A DNA stretch of 64,000 nucleotides from Burkholderia cepacia ATCC 25416 (GTDB lineage Bacteria > Pseudomonadota > Gammaproteobacteria > Burkholderiales > Burkholderiaceae). The translations under genes and the position numbers were made by a program. Below the pieces are notes generated by a model. The model was not told the DNA's origin and searched no databases. It worked only from the letters and a program-made list of their open reading frames with translations. Shown piece after piece: positions 25,802-35,464 of this stretch. Within the stretch, counting starts at the first letter, position 1. Every line of letters begins with the position of its first letter. The stretch spans positions 1,984,001 through 2,048,000 of the forward strand of contig NZ_CP012982.1 in assembly GCF_001411495.1 (NCBI RefSeq), read 5' to 3'.

Positions 25802-26973
25802 TTGATGGCGAGCGCCGCGGCCATGGCGCTGGAGTTGACACCGGGCAGCAGCAGGCTCAGCACGCGGCTGAAGCGCACGAGGCTGTTGCCGTCGACATAG
25901 ACGATGTCTTTCGGCTGCAGCTCGAACTCGTTCGCGAGGACCATCGACACCGGCGAGCGCGCGTCGAGGTGGAACACCTGCGGGCTGTCGGTCTGCGAGC
26001 CGCGGATCACGAACAGTTGCGCGGCGTCGGCCGTGTTCGGATTCACGCTGCCGGCCTGCGACAGCGCGTCGGACAACGTGAGCCCGCCGTCGCGCAGCGG
26101 TAGCGCGAGCGACGGCTTGTTGACCTCGCCCATTACGTAGACGCCGTAGTCGCTGCGGCTCGGCACATGCAGCAGATCGCCGGCGGCGAGCACGATGTCG
26201 GCCGGATTGCGGCCCTGGCGCAGCAACTGCGTCAGGTCGAGCGGATGCGACACGCCATCGCGCACGAGTGTCATCCGGCTCTGGTCGGCGGCCGGATTCA
26301 GGCCGCCTGCGCGACCGAGCGCTTCGTAGAGTGTCATCGGCACGTCGTTGACGGGCTGGTTGCCCGGCGCGCGCACTTCGCCGTCGATGTAGACCTGCTT
26401 CGAACGGAACGACGCGACGCGCAGCGTGACTTGCGGATTGCGGTAGGCGCGCGTGAGCGCATCGGTGACACGCGTTCGCGCGGCGTCGGCGGTGAGGCCC
26501 GCGACGCGAACCCGGCCGGCGAACGGGAACGTCAGGTCGCCGTTCTGATCGACGACGAAGCCGGTGACGGGATCGGCGGCGTGCGGCGCGTTCGGCGTCG
26601 CCGCGCCTTGCGCGGCCGCCAGCTCGGGGTGATCCCATACGGTGATCTGCAGCACGTCGCCCGGGCCGATCCGGTACGCGCCCGGCGATGTCGTCAGCAG
26701 GTCGACTTGCGCGGCCAGTTGCTGCGCCGCCTGCGCCTTCAGTTGGCGAATCAGGTCGGGGCCGATTTTCCGGATCTCGTAATGCGGCGCTTCACCGCCG
26801 GGCCGGGCATCCGTCGCGGATGGCGGGAGCGGCTCGACCATCCGCATGCCGGGGGCGAGCGCGCAGGCGGACAGCGCGACGCTGAGCGTCGCGATCGACA
26901 GTATCGGCAACAGGCGGGCGCCGCGCGGGCGCGCGGCTCCGGTCCGCGCGCGTGCGGCGGATTCCATAGGCAT
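25798..26973 (-). CDS. Wza-type outer-membrane polysaccharide export lipoprotein
   Basis: 391 residues with GGAGAAAGCC before the ATG at 26973. A lipoprotein signal ends [11 protein letters not shown], so Cys37 or so would be lipidated. The poly-export domain ([19 protein letters not shown]) is followed by SLBB domains ([34 protein letters not shown]). It ends in a segment rich in small hydrophobic residues that could form the outer-membrane helix seen in Wza. It would form the outer-membrane channel for the polymer. It starts 46 bp after the initiating transferase gene and overlaps the phosphatase gene. Confidence 0.94.
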   Translation of the reverse strand: MPMESAARARTGAARPRGARLLPILSIATLSVALSACALAPGMRMVEPLPPSATDARPGGEAPHYEIRKIGPDLIRQLKAQAAQQLAAQVDLLTTSPGAYRIGPGDVLQITVWDHPELAAAQGAATPNAPHAADPVTGFVVDQNGDLTFPFAGRVRVAGLTADAARTRVTDALTRAYRNPQVTLRVASFRSKQVYIDGEVRAPGNQPVNDVPMTLYEALGRAGGLNPAADQSRMTLVRDGVSHPLDLTQLLRQGRNPADIVLAAGDLLHVPSRSDYGVYVMGEVNKPSLALPLRDGGLTLSDALSQAGSVNPNTADAAQLFVIRGSQTDSPQVFHLDARSPVSMVLANEFELQPKDIVYVDGNSLVRFSRVLSLLLPGVNSSAMAAALAIK

Positions 26974-27019
26974 GGCTTTCTCCAGGAATGGGCGCCGCGC
27001 GGCGGCACCCTATGCGTGA

Positions 27020-28435
27020 TCAGTACGCGTTGTGATGTGTCCAGCCGCACGCGATCGTCGCGACGACAATCCGCATATCGAGTGCGAACGACCAGTTGCG
27101 CAGGTAATGAAGATCGGCTTCGACGCGGCGCTGCATCTTCTCGACGCGATCCGTTTCGCCGCGCAGGCCGTTGATCTGCGCCCAGCCGGTAATGCCGGGC
27201 TTGACGCGGTAGCGATGGATGTAGCCGTCGACGATCGTCTGGTACAGGTCGTCGTGTTCGAGCGCATGCGGACGCGGGCCGACGACGGACATCTCGCCGC
27301 GCAGCACGTTGATGAACTGCGGCATCTCGTCGAGGCTCGTGCGGCGCAGGAATGCACCGATGCGGGTCACGCGCGGATCGTTGGGCGTCGCTTGCCGCAC
27401 GCCGCCGTCCGCGTCTGCATGAATCCGCATCGTGCGGAACTTGTAGATCGAGAACGCCTTGCCGTCCGCGCCCTTGCGTTGCTGACGGAACAGCACGGGG
27501 CCAGGCGAAGACAACCGGACGGCTGCCGCGATCGCGAGCAGCAGCGGTGCCGTACCGACCAGCACTGCCGCCGCGAACAGCCGATCGAAGATCGCTTTCT
27601 GAACCAGCGCGCGAGGCGACAGCGGAGACGCGACGAGGTTGATCGCCGGCGCGCCGACCAGGTCGACCATTTCGCCGTCGAACATCGCAAGCTGGCTGAC
27701 GTCGGGCACGAGGCGGACGTTCACGAGGTCGTGCCGGAATGCATCGAGCACGCGAACGACGGCACCGGTTTCGGTGATCGGCAGTGCGATCCAGACTTCC
27801 GGGATCGCCTGCGCCCGCACGTGCGCGGCGAATGCATCCAGCGTCTGAAAAACATCGATGCCGATTGCGCTGCCTTGCGCCGAACAATCCGGATCGAGCA
27901 CGGCTGCCGGGCGATAGCTCGCCGACGGCGATTGCGCGATCCGTTCGAGCACTGCGGCGCAATGCGCGCCGCCGCCGACGATCGCGACTTGCCTGACGCG
28001 TTCGCCCTGGTGGACGATCCGTTCGAGCGTCGCGCATGCGATGAGCCGAAACGCGACGAGTGCGATGCCGCTTACCGCCGCCCAGAACAGGAACCCGTTC
28101 AGCGGCACGGGCAACGCGCCGTGCATCGCGAACATGACGATCGCCGACCCCGCGAGTGCGATTAGCCATGCCGTAAAGGTCAGGATGGCGACGCGATATT
28201 TCGCGCGACAGTGCGGTGTGCGCGCCATGCCGAACGCCGGGAACAAGACCGTCGCGAACGCCGCAGTGCTGGCGACGATCGCCACGCAGCTGGACGGATC
28301 GACATCGTCGCCGGGGAAAAAACGGGCCGCCGCAGCAGCACCGACCGCAATCAGCGTGACGTCGACGATGCGTGCGAGCAGCCCATCGACTGCCTGCGGC
28401 GCTGCGGGGCGCCGCTCTTCGAGTGCCGTATGCAT
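27020..28435 (-). CDS. Undecaprenyl-phosphate glucose phosphotransferase (WcaJ-like)
   Basis: About 471 residues from the ATG at 28435 (MHTALEERRP), preceded by GAAGGATAT; the upstream in-frame Met is less likely. It starts repeat-unit synthesis by moving a hexose-1-phosphate onto undecaprenyl phosphate. Four N-terminal membrane helices, a CoA-binding-like Rossmann domain (RQVAIVGGGAHCAAVL), a fifth hydrophobic segment, then the catalytic bacterial sugar transferase domain: RKGADGKAFSIYKFRTMR, RRTSLDEMPQFINVLRGEMS, VGPRPHA and KPGITGWAQINGLRGET. The length fits the WcaJ/BceB class. First gene of the operon; 870 bp upstream is non-coding. Confidence 0.95.
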   Translation of the reverse strand: MHTALEERRPAAPQAVDGLLARIVDVTLIAVGAAAAARFFPGDDVDPSSCVAIVASTAAFATVLFPAFGMARTPHCRAKYRVAILTFTAWLIALAGSAIVMFAMHGALPVPLNGFLFWAAVSGIALVAFRLIACATLERIVHQGERVRQVAIVGGGAHCAAVLERIAQSPSASYRPAAVLDPDCSAQGSAIGIDVFQTLDAFAAHVRAQAIPEVWIALPITETGAVVRVLDAFRHDLVNVRLVPDVSQLAMFDGEMVDLVGAPAINLVASPLSPRALVQKAIFDRLFAAAVLVGTAPLLLAIAAAVRLSSPGPVLFRQQRKGADGKAFSIYKFRTMRIHADADGGVRQATPNDPRVTRIGAFLRRTSLDEMPQFINVLRGEMSVVGPRPHALEHDDLYQTIVDGYIHRYRVKPGITGWAQINGLRGETDRVEKMQRRVEADLHYLRNWSFALDMRIVVATIACGWTHHNAY

Positions 28436-29305
28436 ATATCCTTCACTACCGTATTTGTCTGATGGAGCGTGCGTCACCCTTCGCACGACACAATGCGTCG
28501 CGGCAGGGGAGTGCCGAGCGGTGTCAGTGCTTCCGTTTCACGGGAAGGGGAGATGCGGGGAGGGAGCGCCGCCTGCCTTATCGGGTGGTCGCGTGCAGCG
28601 CATTGAGGCATTCGTGAACGAGGCCTGATCAATGCGACGCGTCTGAATCAACTCGACCGGAATCAATTTTCGTCAACCGGGGAAGGGATTTAAATGGGAC
28701 GCGTATTAAATGACCTTGTACGCAACTGGTACACGTACGAATTCGATGAGACCGGGTTTTTGAGATGCGTGTGCCGCGAACGAACAGGCCTCGATTGATC
28801 CAGTCGTCGGAGCAGGGCGCGGAGAAGCGCGCCGGCATGGGCAAGGGGCGGGACGGTAGCCGGCGATGCCGGGGCGGCATGCGGTTTCGGGTAGGGCGAT
28901 TTGCGATGCGTCGCAAAAATTCGGCGCCGGCGCTTAATGGACGAAGGGATTCGCTGGCGACGGCGTGGGCGACCGGTGCGAGGTCGTATTGAAATCAGGA
29001 CAACGAAGCGAAAAAATGATGACTTGCGTGCGACGCTGTCATTGATCGCATGAATGCGGTTGCTTGCGTGACGGCATGGGCAGGGGCATGCGCTTCATCA
29101 GGTCGGGCCGGCACGAAGGCTGGCGACCGCGCGTGCTCGACGAAAGCGATGCGTCTTGGCTGACGCTTGCCTGCGCTCGATCAGGCATGACCGGGTTGTT
29201 GCGGTCTTGCGGGCGGGACGATGATGCGCCATGCATTGGCGCCCATCGAAGAGAAGCATGAGCGTGCCATGCACTCATGGTCGGCATCGTTGTCCCGCCT
29301 GTCGT
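28436..29305. other. Upstream region of exopolysaccharide operon
   Basis: 870 bp without a credible gene. About 28640-28760 is AT-rich for this genome and includes a copy of the shared GGAC motif (28697-28710); the operon promoter and its control sites probably lie in or near this patch. The rest is high-GC; short ORFs there lack ribosome-binding sites and family resemblance. Confidence 0.5.
28697..28710 (+). promoter_or_regulatory. Shared motif, exopolysaccharide promoter copy
   Basis: GGACGCGTATTAAA, matching GGAC-N4-ACTAAA with one substitution (C to T). It lies about 262 bp upstream of the initiating transferase start inside an AT-rich patch. Confidence 0.42.
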
Positions 29306-29638
29306 TTAACCCTTCGCGGCGACGTCGATGCGCAGCGCTTCGCCGCCGGCGACGATCGCGAGCAGGCGATCGACGTTCGGGTGCGCGCCGGGGCGGTTGC
29401 GTGCGTCGGCGGTGTGTTCCGCGAACACCGCGAGGCCGTGCTCGGCTGCGTTTGCGTCGAGCACACCGAAGGCCTGCTTCAGGTAGTTGTACACCGCGAG
29501 CGAACCTTGCTTGCCGGGCTGATTCTCGATGCTGGCGACCACGTCGCCGTTCGCGCCGGCGAGATCGATGCGCGCGATACCGTCGATGGCCGGCAGTTGC
29601 GCGAGGTTGTCCTTGAATACAGGGGTCGGTTGAATCAC
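29306..29638 (-). CDS. DUF2322 family protein
   Basis: A 110-residue cytosolic protein of unknown function. The start is set at the GTG at 29638 (reads as M-IQPTPVFKDNLAQLP), with GGAGCG eight bases upstream, because this gives the usual family length. Recognisable family pattern: FKDNLAQLPAIDGIARIDL, SIENQPGKQGSLAVYNYL and GLAVFAEHTADARNRPGAHP, ending in VDRLLAI. No catalytic motif, membrane segment or signal peptide is visible. Probably monocistronic, divergent from the YbhB-like gene. Confidence 0.8.
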   Translation of the reverse strand: MIQPTPVFKDNLAQLPAIDGIARIDLAGANGDVVASIENQPGKQGSLAVYNYLKQAFGVLDANAAEHGLAVFAEHTADARNRPGAHPNVDRLLAIVAGGEALRIDVAAKG

Positions 29639-30111
29639 TGAAAACGCTCCGTCGGTTTGATCGTGGAAAGGTGGCGGCCCGTATGTTATCTGATTCGCCG
29701 GGCTGCATTCTTCGACGCAACCGGGCGATTCGCACGGAGTCGGATCATCCGGCCGTAGACGCGCACGGCGGCCGATTGCGGGCACGCGCGAATGCTCCGC
29801 GAGACGCAGTCGGCCGGTTTGCGATGCCTGCTTCTCGTGCCGCCGCCACTTCAGCGTGACGGTCGCGATCGCAATCTCAAGACATGCCCGTCGTCAATTG
29901 TTGCTATCAAGACAACATGGTGAACGCGTGGGCGACGCTACCGACGTTGGGAATCCAAATCTACAATTTGCGTCAACGCCGGTTGTACAACGCTTGTTTC
30001 TTGTTTCAACCCGGCGTATCTGCCGCAAGGAAGCCGGCAACCCGCGCGCTTCGTTCGGCTGGCTCGTTTTTGCCTGCCGCGGAAACGCCCTCCTTTTCAA
30101 CGGAGCACGCC
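29639..30111. other. Divergent intergenic region, DUF2322 / YbhB-like
   Basis: 473 bp with no supported gene. An 8-bp palindrome TTGTACAA (29983-29990) lies 122 bp upstream of the YbhB-like start in a locally AT-rich stretch. No convincing sigma-70 hexamer pair was identified. Confidence 0.4.
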
Positions 30112-30684
30112 ATGACATTCAATTTCCTTTCGCGATCGACCCTCTGCTCCGCGATGCTCTTGTCGATCGTGCCGACAATCGCCGTCGCGGGAACGTTCTC
30201 CGTCAAAGTCGATGACCTGAACCATGGCCGGTTCGAGAACGAACAGGTCTACGGCGGATTTGGCTGCCACGGCGGAAACGTCTCGCCACGCATTTCGTGG
30301 TCCCATCTTCCTCACGGAACGAAGAGCGTCGTCGTGACCATTCACGACCCCGACGCCCCGACGGGCGGACTGGGCTGGATGCATTGGGGCGTCGTCAATA
30401 TTCCGACATCCGACACGTCGATCGAAAAGGGCGCCTCCGGCGATCCGAAGCGGATGCCTGCGGGGGCCATCGAAACGCTGACCGACTTCGGCGCGGCGAA
30501 ATACGGCGGGCCTTGCCCGCCTCAGGGAGAGTCGCACCGATACGTCGTCACGGCGTCGGCGCTCTCGGTTCCAGGTATCGACGTGAACGCCACGTCGAGC
30601 CCGGCCCTCGTTGCATATCAGATGCACGGAAAAGTGATTGCACGGGCTCGCTACGTTGCGATGTATCACCGAGCGGCGGAGTGA
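30112..30684 (+). CDS. Periplasmic YbhB/YbcL (Raf-kinase-inhibitor-like) protein
   Basis: 190 residues with a signal peptide ending TIAVA (start at 30112 with CGGAG upstream). PEBP-fold motifs: CHGGNVSPRISWSHLPHGTK, VVVTIHDPDAPTG and WMHWGVVNIP. The ligand pocket residues in the DPDAP and GxHxY-like (GESHRYVVTASAL) segments are present. The family binds phospho-ligands or unknown small molecules; the bacterial role is unclear. Unlike most cytosolic YbhB proteins this one is exported. Convergent with the ketopantoate reductase-like gene. Confidence 0.92.
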   Translation: MTFNFLSRSTLCSAMLLSIVPTIAVAGTFSVKVDDLNHGRFENEQVYGGFGCHGGNVSPRISWSHLPHGTKSVVVTIHDPDAPTGGLGWMHWGVVNIPTSDTSIEKGASGDPKRMPAGAIETLTDFGAAKYGGPCPPQGESHRYVVTASALSVPGIDVNATSSPALVAYQMHGKVIARARYVAMYHRAAE

Positions 30685-30691
30685 GCGTCGT

Positions 30692-30720
30692 GGCGGGAGG
30701 TCATCGCAGCGCATCCCGCC
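30692..30720 (+). other. Possible 3' hairpin after YbhB-like gene
   Basis: GGCGGGA (30692-30698) and TCCCGCC (30714-30720) could pair with a 15-base loop just after the stop codon. No T-run follows, so this is a weak candidate for a bidirectional terminator between convergent genes. Confidence 0.3.
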
Positions 30721-30868
30721 GTCGGCATTTCGGTTCGTGCCGTTGACGAAGCGCCCTTCGCTGCTGACGAGAAACAGTGCGGCGCGAGCCAGTGACCTGC
30801 GGCCGAATGTCATGGCCGGTCAGGTGGGGAGTCTCGCGTCGATCGGATGCGCTTGGGTTTCCTTGCGA

Positions 30869-31765
30869 CTAGCCCGGACCATCGCTGGCGGCAGCGAGAA
30901 GCGGCACGACCAGATCGCTGATCGGCGTCGGAATGCCGTGCGCTCGTCCGTATCGCTGCACGACGCCGTTCCGGCAGTCCCATTCGAGCGGATGGTTGCC
31001 CTGCCGGTCGGCCAGGATGGACGTACCCAAGTCGGGCGGATAGCCATGCAGTCCATCGACGATTTCCTGCGGCACTTCATCACCCAGCTTCGCACCTTCG
31101 GCCCGCGCGACCTCGAGACATTCCCGCAGGTAGGCGAGCGACAGTTCGGTGATGTCGCTGCGCGCGTACATGCCGGCGCGGCGACCGGTCAGCACCATCA
31201 GTCCCGCTACTGCGTTCTGCAAAAGCTTGCGCCACGCGAGCGAGATGAAATCCTCCGCGACCTCCGGCGAGCAGCGCGTGCCGTGCAACGCGGCGACCAC
31301 CACGTTGCTCGCCGGCGTATCGGGCAGCGTGAGCCGAGGCTTGCCCCGCAGCCACACCGATGCGCCCGATTCGCGCTGCGCCGGAAACCAGACGACCGAC
31401 GGCACGACCGTGGCGCCGGCCGCGTACGGCGCGAACGCGGCTTTTTGCTCGACGCCGTTTTGCAGCACGCAGACGACGGTATTCGCATCGCATAGCGCGG
31501 AGACCCAGGGTGCCGCGCTCGCTATCTGCGTCGACTTCACCGCAACGAACACGAGATCGAACCGCTCCTTGACCGCGTGCGGATCGGTCAGGACGGGCCC
31601 GGGCACGACGATCTCGCCGCCGTCAAAGCGCAGCTTCAGCTGCGCGTGGGCCGAGCGGCCGCAGATCACCGGTGTGCGGCCGGCTTCGTGAAGGGCCGCG
31701 GCGACGGTCGTTCCGATTGCGCCCGGACCGACGAGTGCGACGGTCGGGGAGTCAGCGTTCGTCAT
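30869..31765 (-). CDS. 2-dehydropantoate 2-reductase (ketopantoate reductase) family
   Basis: About 298 residues. An AGG directly abuts an ATG at 31774 and is nine bases from the ATG at 31765, so 31765 (MTNADSPTV) is preferred. N-terminal NADPH-binding Rossmann fold TVALVGPGAIGTTVAAAL (GxGxxG), then VFVAVKSTQ and CVLQNGVEQ, the family's substrate-domain entry, and the catalytic-Lys region AWRKLLQNAVAG. The C-terminal region has ECLEVARAEG and DRQGNHPLEWD. It shares an operon with an MFS exporter (5-14 bp spacing), unlike the pantothenate gene, so it may reduce another 2-keto acid or support degradation of the exported compound. Confidence 0.88.
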   Translation of the reverse strand: MTNADSPTVALVGPGAIGTTVAAALHEAGRTPVICGRSAHAQLKLRFDGGEIVVPGPVLTDPHAVKERFDLVFVAVKSTQIASAAPWVSALCDANTVVCVLQNGVEQKAAFAPYAAGATVVPSVVWFPAQRESGASVWLRGKPRLTLPDTPASNVVVAALHGTRCSPEVAEDFISLAWRKLLQNAVAGLMVLTGRRAGMYARSDITELSLAYLRECLEVARAEGAKLGDEVPQEIVDGLHGYPPDLGTSILADRQGNHPLEWDCRNGVVQRYGRAHGIPTPISDLVVPLLAAASDGPG

Positions 31766-31779
31766 GGTGTTCATCCTGT

Positions 31780-32988
31780 TCAGTCATCCGCCAGATGCGG
31801 GCGTAGTGCGAGGGCGAGCGGAAAGATCGCGAGGGCGGTCAGCGCGGTCGCATACGTGGCGCCATGCACACCGATCCTGTCGCCCAGGAAACCGTAGAGA
31901 ACGGGCGATATCGCGCCGGATGCGATCGTCCCTGTGTAGAAAATCGCGAATGCGCGCTCGGTGCGCTCGGGTGCGGACATCTCCGGAACGGTTCCGTACA
32001 GCACCGACGAAGTGCCGTTGAGCATCATACCCAGAATCGGCAGCAGCACCATGGCAAGTGCCAAAGGGAGATACATCACCGCGACGATGCACACGGCTGT
32101 ACCACCCTCCGTGAGCAGCACCGTCCTGACCATACCCAGACGCGCGCCCAGCCAGCCACACATGAATTTGCCGGCCGCACCGCCTGTGAAAACGAGTGCA
32201 AGCGCCGTTCCCAGCAGTTGCGGCGAGACACCTTTTGCCTTGAGCAGGAAAGGCAGAAATGTCAGCAGTCCCATGCGTACCGCCGTATCGAGCACGCCGA
32301 TGGAAAACAGCGTGGGGAATCCGCTTCCCCCGGTGCCGCTGCGTTGAGCGGACGCTTGTTCTTTGGCCGCCGTCTTGCCGGCGCCACGCGGCACGGCGGG
32401 AAACCAGAGCGCGATGACGGCGGCCACGACGCAGCCCAATCCGGCGACGATCCATAGCGCGTGACGCCACGGCATCATGGTCACGAGCAGCGAAATGGCG
32501 GCCGGCAGTGCGGATTTCCCCAGATCGCCGGCAAAGTTGTAGATGCTCAGCGGGCCTCTCGCGTCGCGTCCGTAGAGGCGGGAGACGGCGCCCGATGCGA
32601 TCGGATGCTGCGTGCTGGATCCGCCGCCCGAAATCGCCAGCGCCACGCCCAGACCGAGCAGGCCACCCGACAGGCCCGCGAGCGCATAACCGAGCGCGGC
32701 GAGCAGTGTGCCGAATGCGAGGGTCGTGCCGCTGCCCAGGTGTTGCGCGAGGCGCCCCGCAGACAACTGCAGCGTCGCCATCGTGCCGGCATAGATGCCG
32801 CGCAGGATCGCCAGGGCCGCAAAGTCGAGCCCGAATTCCGACTGCCACACGGGTAGCAACGCGTAGATCATGTCCGTATAGCCATCGTGCATTGCGTGCG
32901 CAATGCAGGACAGCCACAGCACGCGCCGTCGGGGTGGCGCAGTCTCCCGCGTCGCGGGAGGGGAAAAAACCGGCAGGCGCATCGTCAT
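31780..32988 (-). CDS. MFS transporter (fosmidomycin-resistance-like)
   Basis: 402 residues with twelve predicted membrane helices and a central cytoplasmic loop (about 200-225, RGAGKTAAKEQASAQR). The first helix region LSCIAHAMHDGYTDMIYALL is typical of the Fsr group of drug exporters. Other signature pieces: SGGGSSTQHPIASGAVSRLY and YNFAGDLGKSALPA. Substrate is unknown. It is transcribed with the downstream ketopantoate reductase-like gene and divergently from a LysR regulator 132 bp away, which probably controls it. Confidence 0.9.
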   Translation of the reverse strand: MTMRLPVFSPPATRETAPPRRRVLWLSCIAHAMHDGYTDMIYALLPVWQSEFGLDFAALAILRGIYAGTMATLQLSAGRLAQHLGSGTTLAFGTLLAALGYALAGLSGGLLGLGVALAISGGGSSTQHPIASGAVSRLYGRDARGPLSIYNFAGDLGKSALPAAISLLVTMMPWRHALWIVAGLGCVVAAVIALWFPAVPRGAGKTAAKEQASAQRSGTGGSGFPTLFSIGVLDTAVRMGLLTFLPFLLKAKGVSPQLLGTALALVFTGGAAGKFMCGWLGARLGMVRTVLLTEGGTAVCIVAVMYLPLALAMVLLPILGMMLNGTSSVLYGTVPEMSAPERTERAFAIFYTGTIASGAISPVLYGFLGDRIGVHGATYATALTALAIFPLALALRPHLADD

Positions 32989-33075
32989 TTGCTCCGTGCG
33001 AGCGGTCGGTGGAAGCCGCTCGTGGCATCGTTTTCACGCTCGATGTGTCAATTTTATGGGTGACGCAGCGGCCAT

Positions 33076-33085
33076 TTCAATTGAA
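33076..33085. promoter_or_regulatory. Palindrome in LysR / MFS intergenic region
   Basis: TTCAATTGAA is a perfect 10-bp palindrome located 36 bp before the LysR start and within the 132-bp divergent promoter region. LysR regulators commonly bind such interrupted dyads (T-N11-A class) between themselves and their targets. Confidence 0.35.
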
Positions 33086-33120
33086 CTAAAATCGCGTCAA
33101 CGGAGAGAAAAAGTCACGTC

Positions 33121-34053
33121 ATGAACGACAACCAGGACACGGCGAAGCATCGGGGCGAGTTGCCTCCGCTCAATGCGCTGCGCGCTTTCGATGCGGTCGC
33201 GCGGCACGGCAGCTTCGCGGGGGCGGCGGTGGAACTGCATGTCACCCACTGGGCCGTAGGCAAGCAGATCCGGCTGCTGGAGGACTGGTTCGGCCTGCCG
33301 TTGTTCGACCGTCGTCCGCGCGGTGTCGTGCTGACCGACGAAGGGGCCGCGTTGCTGAACGACGTCAGTCACGTGTTCGAGCGCCTCGGTACCGCGGTGG
33401 GGCGGCTGCGCCACGACACGTTCAAGCACCGGATATCGGGCGTCGTGCGGGTGAATGTGCCGATGAGCTTTGCGCTGTGCTGGCTGCTGCCGCGGCTCGC
33501 CGATTTCCATTCGCGCTATCCCGACATCGACGTGAGGGTGTCGACGACATCGCGCAAGTTGCGCTATGTCGCCGACGCTTTCGATATCGGTGTTCGTTCC
33601 GGTCCCGAGCAGGGCGCGGGCGTCGTATCGCGCCCGTTGATGCCCGACCTGCGCGTGCCGGCCTGCAATCCCGCATTGCTGCGCCGGCATCCGATACAGA
33701 GCGTGGCCGACCTGCGCCATCACACCCTGCTGCATTCGGCCACGACGCGCTCCGCCTGGTCGCACTGGTTGCAGGAAGCGGGGGCTTCCGATCTGCGCGC
33801 CGCGCGTCATGTCGAATTCGATCATGTGAATCTTCAGCTCGGCGCGGCCATCGAGGGGCTCGGCGTGGCCCTGGCATCACTGCCGCTGATTGGGCGCGAT
33901 CTCGCCGAGGGGCGCCTCGTGTGTCCGATCGCGTCGCCCGTATGGCGTGCTGACGACTACATGCTGGTGACGAACGCCGATCGTGCCGACGATGCCGCGG
34001 TGTCCGCGTTCGAGCAATGGATGGAACGCATGGCGGGCCGCGAGGCGGGATAG
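33121..34053 (+). CDS. LysR-family transcriptional regulator (GcvA-like)
   Basis: 310 residues. Winged HTH at about 16-75: LPPLNALRAFDAVARHGSFA followed by AAVELHVTHWAVGKQIRLLE and LPLFDRRPRGVVLTDEGAAL. The substrate-binding domain runs from about 105 (SGVVRVNVPMSFALCWLLPR) to the end. The residues HVTHWAVGKQ replace the more usual SQPAVSRQ recognition segment, as in GcvA-type members. It is divergent from the MFS/reductase operon and probably regulates it. The Shine-Dalgarno (GGAGA) is about 15 bases upstream, which is long. Confidence 0.92.
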   Translation: MNDNQDTAKHRGELPPLNALRAFDAVARHGSFAGAAVELHVTHWAVGKQIRLLEDWFGLPLFDRRPRGVVLTDEGAALLNDVSHVFERLGTAVGRLRHDTFKHRISGVVRVNVPMSFALCWLLPRLADFHSRYPDIDVRVSTTSRKLRYVADAFDIGVRSGPEQGAGVVSRPLMPDLRVPACNPALLRRHPIQSVADLRHHTLLHSATTRSAWSHWLQEAGASDLRAARHVEFDHVNLQLGAAIEGLGVALASLPLIGRDLAEGRLVCPIASPVWRADDYMLVTNADRADDAAVSAFEQWMERMAGREAG

Positions 34054-34198
34054 GCTCGCGGCGTCGATCCGCGCGATCGGCACGGCGATGCACAGGGCCG
34101 GCAGTACGAGGCGGTGCGGGGTCGGCGCAGCCGCATCGATACCGCCGGTGGAGACACGATGACGCGCCGGGTTTACTGCCATTGTGCCGGGCGCTTCG

Positions 34199-34900
34199 TT
34201 ACCTTCCGGCGCCGGTCAACATGCCCGCTTCACGCGAACGCTCGATATCGGGGCTGCGATACGCGCGCTCGGGAATCTCCGCGAGCCGCGACGCATGCAC
34301 CTGCCGCGGCTCCAGCCCGTAGAACTTCTGGAAGCTCATGATCAGCGGCGACCATTTGTCCGGATCGATGCGGTCCGCGTGGCCTTCCATCAGCAGGTCT
34401 GGATGCACGTGCACGCGCTGGATGCGCAACTCGAACACGCGGATGTGGCCGCGCAGGTCCGGCGCCTCGTCGCCGATCCCGTGCGCGGCCGCGACGACCG
34501 CTTCCATGTGCACCGGGCATTCGAGCGCGCGCGGCGGCGCGACGGTTTGCGACGCGGTTGCGATGAGCCCGGCCGTGCCGAACTTGTCGGGTTCGAATAC
34601 GTAGCCTCTCGCGCGCTTGCCGTCGGGCACCGGATGCGTGCCCGTCATGCGCGCGATCCGGTCGACCGCGTCCGCCTGCGCCGACGACGGCAGGTTCAGC
34701 ACGCATTCGCCGGTGCGCAGCAGGTTGCGGGTGGTCTGCGAGCTGGCGGCGATGCCGATCACGCCGCGCCAGCCGAGCCAGAACGCGGACGAGATCGGCG
34801 CGAGATTGGGCGTGCCGTTTTCGTTCAGCGTGCTGACCAGCACGACGGGCGTGCCGAAATAGAGGATGTTCGGTTCGGTGACGCAATGCGGCGCATTCAT
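34199..34900 (-). CDS. Flavin reductase / FMN-binding split-barrel protein
   Basis: 233 residues from the ATG at 34900 (MNAPHCVTEPNILYFGTPVV), with GAGGG eight bases upstream. The flavin reductase-like split barrel is shown by VLVSTLNENGTPNLAPISSA, FWLGWRGVIGIAASSQTTRN and GECVLNLPS. This family binds FMN and reduces flavins or serves as an oxidoreductase partner. No partner monooxygenase lies next to it. Convergent with the LysR gene and divergent from the thioredoxin-like gene. Confidence 0.88.
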   Translation of the reverse strand: MNAPHCVTEPNILYFGTPVVLVSTLNENGTPNLAPISSAFWLGWRGVIGIAASSQTTRNLLRTGECVLNLPSSAQADAVDRIARMTGTHPVPDGKRARGYVFEPDKFGTAGLIATASQTVAPPRALECPVHMEAVVAAAHGIGDEAPDLRGHIRVFELRIQRVHVHPDLLMEGHADRIDPDKWSPLIMSFQKFYGLEPRQVHASRLAEIPERAYRSPDIERSREAGMLTGAGR

Positions 34901-35127
34901 GGCGGGTGCCCTCGGTGACGAATCAGTCCGCATGCTGATTCTGTCGCGGCGGCGCGGCGCTCCGAATCTTGTCGTGTCATTCCGGAGGGGGCGCAGGCGG
35001 CGTGGGCGCCGCAATGGGCAGGCCGGCATCACGCGCGCTTTTCCGCTAGAGTAGGAAATCGCAGGCCGCGACCGCCGCACCACGCACGCGGGCGCGGCCA
35101 CGTTCCGCCAACGCACACGAGGGCCTG

Positions 35128-35454
35128 ATGGATACCGAGCAACGCTACACCGCCAATGCACCGACGCGCGCGGAAGTCGACGCACTGGGCGGCGCAACCG
35201 TCATCGAATTCGGCGCGAACTGGTGCGGGATCTGCGCAGGCGCGCAGCCCGCGATCACTGCGTCGTTCTCCGCGCATCCTGCGGTGCGGCACCTGAAGAT
35301 CGAGGATGGCCCGGGCCGCCCGCTCGGCCGCTCGTTCGGCGTGAAGCTGTGGCCGACACTCGTCTTCCTGCGCGACGGTGTCGAGGTCGCGCGCGTCGTG
35401 CGCCCGGCCGACGCGAAGCAGATCGAAGCCGACGGCTTCGCCGCGCTCGCCTGA
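35128..35454 (+). CDS. Thioredoxin-like protein
   Basis: 108 residues, no signal peptide. Redox motif in FGANWCGICAGAQPAI (Cys-Gly-Ile-Cys at about 33-36) and the cis-Pro loop in GVKLWPTLVFLRDG. The CGIC pair differs from the CGPC of classical thioredoxin, which would change its redox potential. It lies 10 bp upstream of yjbQ and is probably co-transcribed. Confidence 0.92.
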   Translation: MDTEQRYTANAPTRAEVDALGGATVIEFGANWCGICAGAQPAITASFSAHPAVRHLKIEDGPGRPLGRSFGVKLWPTLVFLRDGVEVARVVRPADAKQIEADGFAALA

Positions 35455-35464
35455 GGTCGCCGAG

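Noticed and set aside
17086..28435. Calling the exopolysaccharide operon cepacian (bce) or Bep
   Set aside because: Individual functions overlap, but gene content and order do not clearly match; symbols were left blank.
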